Shown piece after piece: positions 1 through 5,567 of a DNA stretch of 7,876 nt. This DNA is from Gammaproteobacteria bacterium UBA1119 (GTDB taxonomy: Bacteria; Pseudomonadota; Gammaproteobacteria; Pseudomonadales; Azotimanducaceae). A program made the translations under genes and the position numbers. The stretch lies in the NCBI GenBank assembly GCA_002313255.1, contig DCBA01000108.1:883-8758 (forward strand). Reading direction: 5' to 3'. The notes beneath the pieces were generated by a model, which searched no databases, was not told the origin of the DNA, and saw nothing but the letters and a program-made list of their open reading frames with translations. Positions within the stretch are counted from its first letter, which is position 1. Each line of letters starts with the position of its first letter.

Positions 1-288
1 GGCGTCATGTCTTGCATATTGATGTGCACGCGCATGATGGTTTCGCCTGGATTTGCCGCTCGAGCTATGAGCATCACCTCGTTCTTCGGCTACGGCGGTA
101 TGGGCATGGGAGCATTCGTCGGCGGTCTACTGTTCGACATGAACGGAAATTACGTAGGTTCGTTCGCCTTCGCGTCAATCATGGGGGTCGTCAATTTGGT
201 GATATTGGGCCTGTTCCACTACCGCATTAAGCGACGGCACGACCAATCGCCCGACGATACCGCATTCGTCAGTGCGACCTCGTCGTGA
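1..288 (+). CDS. MFS transporter, C-terminal fragment (5' end outside window)
   Basis: This is the last part of a major facilitator superfamily permease, an inner-membrane secondary transporter. The frame is open from the first base and stops at TGA 286-288, so about 95 residues of a protein usually near 400-450 residues are visible. Two hydrophobic segments are seen. The first is glycine-rich (SFFGYGGMGMGAFVGGLLFD, the usual look of MFS helix 11). The second (YVGSFAFASIMGVVNLVILGLF) fits helix 12. A short basic cytoplasmic tail (HYRIKRRH) follows and ends the protein. The substrate cannot be told from this piece. The Gly-rich helix followed by a FD-x-x-G-x-Y pattern resembles carriers of organic acids and similar metabolites, but this is only an impression. 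The gene converges on the dioxygenase gene with a 9-base gap, so no separate terminator fits between them. Confidence 0.85.
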   Translation, partial: GVMSCILMCTRMMVSPGFAARAMSITSFFGYGGMGMGAFVGGLLFDMNGNYVGSFAFASIMGVVNLVILGLFHYRIKRRHDQSPDDTAFVSATSS

Positions 289-297
289 CGCGTTTCC

Positions 298-1185
298 TCA
301 GGCAAACGGATCGGTTCCCGTCTGCATGAACGGACCGACACGCTCAGGGTGCGCGTTGTGTTCACGGTACGGGTAAAGGTGTTCTCCCAGCAAACGCTTC
401 AGATCGGGAAAGCGTCTAAACAACGTAGGGTCGACCTCACCTTCCCATTGGTGGATCGGCCGCATATGCATGCGCATAAAAACTTGGACCAAGGTGATAC
501 GAAGACCGGGATTCGTGCGAGGGGTGGATCCGTGCCAGGTTGCCCCGTGCCATATTGCTACCGATCCTGCTTCTCCATTTAGCGTGATCGTCTTAAACGG
601 GGTCGTCGCCGGATCCTGTTCATGCGGCAAGGTCGCTCGTCCATATTGATGACTGCCCGGAGCGAAAATCGTGGGGCCGTCCTCTGGGCCCGCATAATCC
701 GTTCCGAGCCAAGACACATTGCAGACGTGCGCAATATGGCCACCTCCTGGGGGAATACCATGGGCGTCGCTGTGCAGTGGCAAATTGTGGCTGGTGGGAG
801 GCTTAATAATCCACGTATGGCCCGCGAGTACCGCGCTCTGACCGAGCAGCCAACGCGTAAGGGCAAGTGCCGCGGGATTCAACGCAGCTTCCACGAACAC
901 ATCGTTTTCCTGCAGCAGGTACCACGAGTTCTTCCCCAGGCCCTCGCCCGTCGCCTTGGAGGTACGGTAGTTACCGATTTTTACGCCATTTCGTTTTTCG
1001 CAAGTGCTTAAGATCGCGTTCCGAAGTTTGGACACCCAGCGTTTCGACACACCCAATTTCTCGCGTGGAACGATCGTGACTCCATACGCTTCAAGTTCAA
1101 GGGCATGTTGAACGAGATCATATTTCTCAAGCTCGAGCATGATCGCATCGGCATTGGGAGAGGTATGAAGTTCAGCAATACTCAT
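298..1185 (-). CDS. Phytanoyl-CoA dioxygenase (PhyH) family Fe(II)/2-oxoglutarate oxygenase
   Basis: A 295-residue protein of the PhyH family, non-haem iron enzymes that hydroxylate small organic substrates while turning 2-oxoglutarate into succinate and CO2. The double-stranded beta-helix core is recognisable. The first two iron ligands are in H138-S-D140 (LHSDAHG). The distal His is H218 (ATWHGSTPRTNP), and R229, eleven residues later, suits 2-oxoglutarate carboxylate binding. The stretch DGPTIFAPGSH (169-179) before the distal His is also typical. The length is normal for the family and there is no signal peptide, so it should be cytoplasmic. The ATG is preceded by a perfect AGGAGG with 8-base spacing, which fixes the start. 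It lies 24 bases after the cyclase-family gene on the same strand, so the two are probably co-transcribed. The substrate is unknown; the family acts on anything from fatty acyl-CoA to secondary metabolites. Confidence 0.88.
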   Translation of the reverse strand: MSIAELHTSPNADAIMLELEKYDLVQHALELEAYGVTIVPREKLGVSKRWVSKLRNAILSTCEKRNGVKIGNYRTSKATGEGLGKNSWYLLQENDVFVEAALNPAALALTRWLLGQSAVLAGHTWIIKPPTSHNLPLHSDAHGIPPGGGHIAHVCNVSWLGTDYAGPEDGPTIFAPGSHQYGRATLPHEQDPATTPFKTITLNGEAGSVAIWHGATWHGSTPRTNPGLRITLVQVFMRMHMRPIHQWEGEVDPTLFRRFPDLKRLLGEHLYPYREHNAHPERVGPFMQTGTDPFA

Positions 1186-1191
1186 GGCGAT

Positions 1192-1211
1192 GGCCTCCTG
1201 TCCGGCCTCCT
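1192..1211 (-). promoter_or_regulatory. Tandem Shine-Dalgarno copies before the dioxygenase gene
   Basis: On the minus strand the octamer AGGAGGCC occurs twice with a 12-base period (complement at 1204-1211 and 1192-1199). The copy nearer the ATG is ideally spaced and is the working ribosome binding site. The upstream copy overlaps the TAG stop codon (1210-1212) of the cyclase-family gene. This supports translational coupling of the pair. Whether the second copy has a role, for example holding a ribosome in standby, is inference. Confidence 0.7.
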
Positions 1212-2148
1212 ATCGGATCGCTACCGGGTTGATTATGCCCTGAACAGCCCCCTCGAAGCGTGCCTGCCCAAGTACAAACAAAAATTCCCACGCTTCATCC
1301 GAGGCAAGCGCGCCAACGTTCATATTCTCCAAGATATACACGCCGTTTTTAGCCAACAGAATCGGGTGCACGGGAAACTGCATCGATTCGTCTTCAAACG
1401 GTACGACCTCCAAGCCCCAAGTATCTGCGCCGATGGCAACAACGCCGAGTGAAGCTAGGTACTCTGCACCTTCAACCCCAAGTCCGGGTTGCCCACTCAT
1501 AAACCGCGTATTGTCCTGTCCCGCCAGCGTCTGCCAGCCTGTATGGAAAAGCACCACATCGCCTTGGCCAATAGATACGCCTTGTGCCTCGGCTTGGGCA
1601 ACAATTTCTGAGCGATTAAACACCGTGCCCGCGCTCAGCATTTTCTTGCCGAAAAAACGGGCCATATCGATCAGAACACCGCGCGTGACAATGGGAGGTA
1701 GCTTATCGATCGACAACTTCGTCAAGCCGGTGGTTGCGACAAAATCGGCCGCCTTATTGCCGTTGTAATAGACATGGTTAAGGCCCATGTGGCCTAGTCC
1801 ATCAATCTGACTTCCGACCCCAAGCCAGGCGAACATCAGATCGTCGTTACCGGTCGCAAGATTCGCACCTTGAGTAGCCCCCGTCCCATCGCCACCCTGT
1901 ACAACTGTCAGCGAAAATGATCGGGGCGGATACGCCGGCGTATCCCGACCCGTCACGACGCCCAACGGGTAGGTTTTTCCCGTCTTGACTAACTGGGCAG
2001 CCTTGACAACACCCTCGGGCGAGAGGTTGTTGATGGCGCCAAGAGTATCCCCCTCTCCGTACTTCGACGGGTACCAATCATGGTCAGCTACGGTCGACAT
2101 CGCCAATCCGAATCCGCACCCGATCGCACACACTTTCCAACGATTCAT
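1210..2148 (-). CDS. Cyclase family protein (kynurenine formamidase-like fold), predicted exported
   Basis: A 312-residue protein of the cyclase superfamily (the fold of kynurenine formamidase and isatin hydrolase), which binds a divalent metal and opens cyclic or amide bonds. The signature region is G112-S-Q-I-D116-G-L-G-H120, corresponding to the family's HxGTHxDxxxH. The first His is absent and the second is Gln, as in the GTQ(W)DG-type subfamily. A late conserved glutamate is in ILENMN (E274), and FHTGW (201-205) and ADTWGLEVVP (241-250) match family blocks. The open frame reaches back to an ATG at 2241, but I start at 2148: this ATG has GGGAG about seven bases upstream, and the protein then opens with a signal peptide (MNRWK, hydrophobic core to about residue 20, cleavage near STVA/DHDW). 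A periplasmic location is therefore likely. It is the first gene of the unit with the PhyH oxygenase. The reaction is unknown. Confidence 0.88.
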   Translation of the reverse strand: MNRWKVCAIGCGFGLAMSTVADHDWYPSKYGEGDTLGAINNLSPEGVVKAAQLVKTGKTYPLGVVTGRDTPAYPPRSFSLTVVQGGDGTGATQGANLATGNDDLMFAWLGVGSQIDGLGHMGLNHVYYNGNKAADFVATTGLTKLSIDKLPPIVTRGVLIDMARFFGKKMLSAGTVFNRSEIVAQAEAQGVSIGQGDVVLFHTGWQTLAGQDNTRFMSGQPGLGVEGAEYLASLGVVAIGADTWGLEVVPFEDESMQFPVHPILLAKNGVYILENMNVGALASDEAWEFLFVLGQARFEGAVQGIINPVAIR

Positions 2149-2274
2149 ATTCCACTCCCTGCCATTTACGGAAATAGTACACCGACAGTTCTGAAAAGCT
2201 CTTTCACGAGCCATTGACCAACACCTGTAGTTATACCCCAAGCTTCGATGGCTTTGTGCGCCCTCTACACAGCC

Positions 2275-2303
2275 TTCCTATGCACTTACGACCGAGCTAT
2301 GAT
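2275..2303 (+). promoter_or_regulatory. Possible sigma70-type promoter for the selenoprotein gene
   Basis: A good -10 box, TATGAT (2298-2303), lies 17 bases after a poor -35 match, TTCCTA (2275-2280). Transcription would start near 2310, giving a leader of about 30 bases before the GTG at 2339. The -35 matches consensus at only three positions, so this is tentative. The rest of the divergent region (2149-2338) has no other convincing promoter or operator that I can see. Confidence 0.3.
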
Positions 2304-2338
2304 CTTGTCACCAAAACCTCTTCTTACTGGAGACGTCG

Positions 2339-2680
2339 GTGGCAAAAAAAGCGCACTGGTATTACTACCGCAAAGGCTGAACGACTTGCACGAAAGCATC
2401 CAAGTTTTTGGAAGCAAACGAAATCGAGATCAGCGAAGCCGTTCCTGCAAGCCGCAAACTGCAGGCGACAGATGCGCGCGAGCTGCTTAAGTCGGTATCC
2501 AAGTTAATCGTGGCGAAAGGCAAAAAGGTCAACGAATTTTCGGTGAAAGACCGAGTCAGCCGTGACGCGGTTGTAGCAATGCTCGGACCTACGGGGAATC
2601 TACGCGCGCCGGCGATTCGATCCGGAAAGACTATGCTGGTTGGATTCAACGATGAGGTCTTCGGCAGCACGTTTCACTGA
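2339..2680 (+). CDS. ArsC-like thioredoxin-fold selenoprotein (UxxC), with in-frame TGA read as Sec14
   Basis: Read from GTG 2339 to TGA 2678-2680, with the internal TGA at 2378-2380 as selenocysteine, this is a 113-residue protein of the ArsC/Spx-like thioredoxin-fold family. GGAG at 2329-2332, six bases upstream, supports the GTG. The N-terminus, HWYYYRKG-U14-TT-C17-TKASKFLEAN, is the first beta strand, redox motif and helix. The TGA is exactly at the first position of CxxC. The C-terminal block GPTGNLRAPAIRSGKTMLVGF (83-103) is the family's conserved end, with P91 after R89-A90 as the likely cis-proline facing the active site. The preceding LIVAKGKKVNEF is also typical. A hairpin just after the TGA fits a bacterial SECIS. 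The role is presumably a thiol/selenol redox reaction; family resemblance does not prove arsenate reduction. A nonsense mutation is the alternative, but the intact frame on both sides, the motif position and the hairpin argue against it. Translation starting at TTG 2408 would lose the active site. Confidence 0.87.
2378..2420 (+). promoter_or_regulatory. UGA Sec codon with candidate bacterial SECIS hairpin
   Basis: The TGA at 2378-2380 is followed by a hairpin at 2396-2415. GCATCCAA (2396-2403) pairs with TTGGAAGC (2408-2415), with one A-A mismatch. The loop is GTTT (2404-2407). The loop G is 23 bases after the TGA, inside the short distance known for bacterial SECIS elements, which lie within the coding sequence and carry a G early in a small apical loop for SelB binding. 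A possible lower CG/CG pair closes an A-rich internal loop. The structure was judged by eye; no folding energy was calculated. Confidence 0.72.
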
Positions 2681-2694
2681 TCCCGGCTGCCGAA
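2660..2694 (+). repeat. Inverted repeat across the selenoprotein stop codon (possible terminator)
   Basis: TTCGGCAGC (2660-2668) pairs perfectly with GCTGCCGAA (2686-2694), a 9-base-pair GC-rich stem with a 17-base loop that contains the stop codon. No T-run follows on either strand (AATATGC on the plus strand), so it is not a textbook intrinsic terminator. It could still slow transcription or protect the 3' end of the short mRNA. Confidence 0.4.
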
Positions 2695-2828
2695 AATATG
2701 CTTAGACGCCTCGACCTACTTCCATGTCCATATATCGTCTCGCGGGAACGGCGGACAGCCACAAAACAACCAACTAAACCAACATCACGCTCGGCGATAT
2801 CGGCGGCCATTGTCTATCGAGAATGCAT

Positions 2829-2858
2829 TTCATTCGCTGACAGAATGCAGCGAATCAA
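2829..2858 (+). repeat. Inverted repeat just upstream of the PhoD-like gene
   Basis: ATTCGCTG (2832-2839) and CAGCGAAT (2848-2855) form a perfect 8-base-pair stem with an 8-base loop. Two more pairs outside a C-C mismatch extend it to 2829 and 2858. It ends about 10 bases before the TTG start, where an operator or an mRNA hairpin could affect initiation. The remainder of the gap at 2681-2867 shows nothing else I can name. Confidence 0.45.
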
Positions 2859-2867
2859 CCGCGAGCA

Positions 2868-4517
2868 TTGAGCGTGCATTGGTCACGTCGCGAATTCCTA
2901 GCTGCCACAGGAACCGCGGCAGCAATAACTGCACTAGGACAACAATCGTTCGATGGATCTTGGAACTCAGGTGATCTCCTCCATTTGATTCCCGCGGCAA
3001 ATCACGAACAATTTGCCATCAAGTGTTCATTCCGCAAACCACGAACTGCACCCAAACTCTTAATCGGGGATCGCACCATCACCGCGAAAATGACCGACAC
3101 CGAGGGTCGGTATTTCAGTTTTTCGGTTGATAATCTTGAGTCCGATTATCAATATATGTTACAACTTATTGATAATAAACATAAATTATTGTGTGACACT
3201 TGGAACCTTTCGACGTTTCCCTTACCCGACGCGATACCGAGCCGAGCCCGACTTCTCGTATTTACATGTGCTGGCGGCCATCCCAACTACAACTTCCCTG
3301 CGGAACAACAGCCATTTTTACCGCTCGAAATTCGACAGCGCCTTATAGCACGTGGGCTGTCCTTTAAACCAAACGCGCTTATAGCCATCGGGGATCATCT
3401 GTACTGGGACCAGAGGACGCAACTTGACGCGCTGGATGCCGAGCGAGCAGCTCGAGCAACAGCTTGGTATGACTCGGTGGGTCACCTCGATCGACGAAAG
3501 GGCGCTAAGGGCACCACCAATGAAGCGGTGATTAAGCACGCGGTAGAGCCTCAGATAGCCAATCTCTACGGTGTCATGTTGCGTTCGACACCTAGCTATT
3601 TTGTTAGCGACGATCACGATTACTTTGAGAACGATGAGGCGACGAATCGCTTTGTAACGCTACCTCCACACCACTATCAGCTGTCTTTCGCACGCTTTGT
3701 GCGTGAACTATTCCTTCCCGAATTCCTTCCCGACGTCGCACGACCTTCCCTTATGTCTGGCTCCAGCGCCGGAGATCGAGACAGGGGAATTTCCGAGAGC
3801 TTCGGTACCTTTCGTTACGGTAACCTTGCAGAAGCCTTAATTTACGATTGCGCTCGGTTTTTATCGCTTAAAGGGGCGGTTGCCGGACTCGTCCCACCCG
3901 AAGTCGAACACTGGCTCGCTCAAAGGACCCAGGACCAGAAGGTTCGCCATCTCTTCCATGTCCCTTCCCATCCATTCGGTTGGACCGCCGGCAAGTGGCG
4001 CGAATGGTACCCAGACGTCGCCGACACAGGCGATGACGAGACGGCAGTCGCGCAAATTCGCTCGGGTGGCACATCGCGATTCAAGCTCACAACAAAACGA
4101 CAGAAGTTTATGTGGCAAAGCGGATGGTTCAGGCAACATCAGCGCCTACTACGAATGCTCGGTGGACAAGCCTCGCGTGAAGGCATGGTACTTTCAGGTG
4201 ATCTCCACGCAACCGGGCACGCACGCATACGATCCAGTGCCGACGTGATGCTGGATTCTCCTGTTCATGCGATTTTGACAGGTCCGATTGGCACGCGACG
4301 GGGTTGGCCATCGGCATCCCGCGGTACGCCCCCCCTACTAGCTGCCGGTATCAACGCTGATACGCCGGCACCGGTGTCTGAAAGAAACGGATTTACGCTT
4401 ATCGACCTCACGCAAGATGAGGCAACAATCCAACTCTTTGCGTGGCGAAATGAGCCGGTCGAAGCAATCGATACGCTTGAGCCATACCACAGCTATACCA
4501 TCGAGCGACGAAGTTAA
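2868..4517 (+). CDS. PhoD-like metallophosphoesterase, Tat-exported
   Basis: A protein of about 549 residues in the PhoD-like metallophosphatase family, metal-dependent phosphomonoesterases or phosphodiesterases usually exported folded. A twin-arginine signal is clear: SRREFLA (6-12) followed by an Ala-rich hydrophobic stretch to about residue 23. A divergent N-terminal beta domain (about 35-120) precedes the catalytic domain. Metal-site motifs occur in order: GDHLYWD (175-181), SDDHDYFEND (247-256) and SGDLHATGH (443-451). All expected Asp and His residues are present, so it should be active, probably in the periplasm. The start is uncertain. TTG 2868 is the longest start after an in-frame stop at 2838-2840, and GTG 2874 is an alternative that keeps the Tat motif; neither has a strong Shine-Dalgarno. 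An unusually AT-rich patch covers about codons 85-108. The substrate is unknown; it could free phosphate or cleave another phosphoester. Confidence 0.86.
   Translation: MSVHWSRREFLAATGTAAAITALGQQSFDGSWNSGDLLHLIPAANHEQFAIKCSFRKPRTAPKLLIGDRTITAKMTDTEGRYFSFSVDNLESDYQYMLQLIDNKHKLLCDTWNLSTFPLPDAIPSRARLLVFTCAGGHPNYNFPAEQQPFLPLEIRQRLIARGLSFKPNALIAIGDHLYWDQRTQLDALDAERAARATAWYDSVGHLDRRKGAKGTTNEAVIKHAVEPQIANLYGVMLRSTPSYFVSDDHDYFENDEATNRFVTLPPHHYQLSFARFVRELFLPEFLPDVARPSLMSGSSAGDRDRGISESFGTFRYGNLAEALIYDCARFLSLKGAVAGLVPPEVEHWLAQRTQDQKVRHLFHVPSHPFGWTAGKWREWYPDVADTGDDETAVAQIRSGGTSRFKLTTKRQKFMWQSGWFRQHQRLLRMLGGQASREGMVLSGDLHATGHARIRSSADVMLDSPVHAILTGPIGTRRGWPSASRGTPPLLAAGINADTPAPVSERNGFTLIDLTQDEATIQLFAWRNEPVEAIDTLEPYHSYTIERRS
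3115..3190 (+). other. AT-rich patch inside the PhoD-like gene
   Basis: Bases 3121-3190 contain only 16 G or C in 70, far below the surrounding gene. The octamer TTGATAAT occurs twice in it (near 3126 and 3168). The reading frame stays open and encodes a polar segment, SVDNLESDYQYMLQLIDNKH, between the N-terminal beta domain and the catalytic domain. It may only reflect amino acid composition. Confidence 0.5.
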
Positions 4518-4661
4518 GAGCCTGTCTCATTTACTTGAAGCCAAGTCGGATTTCTGAATCCGCCGCACACTATCGCGTGCGAGTTGCAATAACCTCAACG
4601 CAACGGCGACTATATAAGCCCCCGGATTCTCTGAACGTATCTTTATTGCAGGAGTCCCACC

Positions 4662-5552
4662 ATGACAGAGCGGATGATCGAAGCCAACAATATCGATATT
4701 TGGACGGAAGACTTTGGTGACCCGTCTCATACCCCGCTATTGCTCATCATGGGCGCGACTGCGTCAGGCATTTATTGGCACGAAGACTTTGTCGAGCGAC
4801 TAGTCGAACAAAAACGCTACGTGATCCGATACGACAACCGAGACACCGGACAATCCACGTGTTTCGATTTTCAAGAAGCACCGTACACGCTTGACGACAT
4901 GGCCGCGGACGCGGTTGGCGTATTGGACGCGTACGATATCTCGTCCGCTGACGTTGCCGGTGCATCCATGGGCGGCATGATCGTTCAAGCGCTAGCCTTG
5001 CAACACCGCGGTCGCATAAGATCGGCGACGATCATTATGTCGTCACCCCTGTCCGGCGGTGGTGAACAACCCGAACTTTCCGCCGATGACTTGCCTGGCC
5101 CAGACCCATCATGGATGACTAAGTCAATGGCTGTACAAATGAATCCGGCAGAAACAAGGGAGGAGCGAATCGAGCAACGAGTGCAGCTCTTTGGAATGCT
5201 TTCCGGGAGCGCAGAAGAATTCGATGCTGAACGTCAACGTAGCATTGCCACGCGTGAAGCCGACCGCGCAAATGACTTCAACGCGATGAATAATCACGCG
5301 TTAGCAATTGGTGTCAGCATGCCCATGGACCGTCGTAGTGGCCTCAGCCGTATCGACGTGCCGGCTTTGGTAATCCACGGGACTGAGGATCCGATCCTTC
5401 CCTACGCACACGGCAAATCACTTGCAGAGACCATCCCCGGGGCGAAACTCCTCACGCTTGAACGAGCAGGACACGAGATGCCCGAAATGTATGTTGACGA
5501 AATAGTTGACGCCATGATCAAAATAAGTGGCGCGTCGACTGAATCTGATTAG
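4662..5552 (+). CDS. Alpha/beta hydrolase
   Basis: A 296-residue cytoplasmic alpha/beta-fold hydrolase, probably a carboxylesterase or methylesterase. The catalytic triad is readable: nucleophile S102 in the elbow GASMGG, acid D243 in HGTEDPILP, and H271 in ERAGHEMP. The oxyanion region is LLIMGATASG (27-36). YDNRDTGQSTCFDF (57-70) is characteristic of the esterase subgroup that includes aclacinomycin methylesterase-type enzymes. A helical cap lies at about 135-225. The ATG has GGAG seven bases upstream (4651-4654), which supports the start. The 144-base gap after the PhoD-like gene leaves room for its own promoter, and an AT-rich TATATAAG occurs at 4611-4618, but no matching -35 was found. 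It ends 15 bases from the convergent serine hydrolase gene. The substrate cannot be assigned. Confidence 0.9.
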   Translation: MTERMIEANNIDIWTEDFGDPSHTPLLLIMGATASGIYWHEDFVERLVEQKRYVIRYDNRDTGQSTCFDFQEAPYTLDDMAADAVGVLDAYDISSADVAGASMGGMIVQALALQHRGRIRSATIIMSSPLSGGGEQPELSADDLPGPDPSWMTKSMAVQMNPAETREERIEQRVQLFGMLSGSAEEFDAERQRSIATREADRANDFNAMNNHALAIGVSMPMDRRSGLSRIDVPALVIHGTEDPILPYAHGKSLAETIPGAKLLTLERAGHEMPEMYVDEIVDAMIKISGASTESD

Positions 5553-5567
5553 AGCGGGCGTCGCAAT

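Noticed and set aside
622..1011. Long plus-strand open frame opposite the PhyH gene
   Set aside because: It is antisense to a clearly recognised gene, has low-quality composition and shows no family motif. The same reasoning applies to other antisense frames across the window.
2214..2236. Promoter made of TTGACC and TTATAC in the divergent region
   Set aside because: Only 11 bases separate the two boxes, far below the usual 16-18.
2149..2241. Upstream in-frame ATG codons (2241, 2214) as the start of the cyclase-family gene
   Set aside because: The extra residues (MGYNYRCWSM...) resemble no signal or domain, whereas the ATG at 2148 has a good Shine-Dalgarno and yields a standard signal peptide.
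2378..2380. The TGA as a simple nonsense mutation (pseudogene)
   Set aside because: The frame is otherwise intact, the TGA is at the redox Cys position, and a fitting hairpin follows. Not fully excluded without homologues or the host's sel genes.
2408..2680. A separate 90-residue protein starting at TTG 2408
   Set aside because: It would begin inside the SECIS-like hairpin and lose the active-site motif. The upstream in-frame sequence is clearly the N-terminus of the same family.
4547..4562. Small hairpin CGGATT-TCTG-AATCCG after the PhoD-like gene as a terminator
   Set aside because: Only six base pairs, moderate GC and no U-run afterwards; too weak to call.
4584..4618. Promoter for the alpha/beta hydrolase (TTGCAA and TATATAAG)
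   Set aside because: The spacing between the boxes is about 21 bases, too long for a sigma70 promoter, and no better -35 lies at the right distance.
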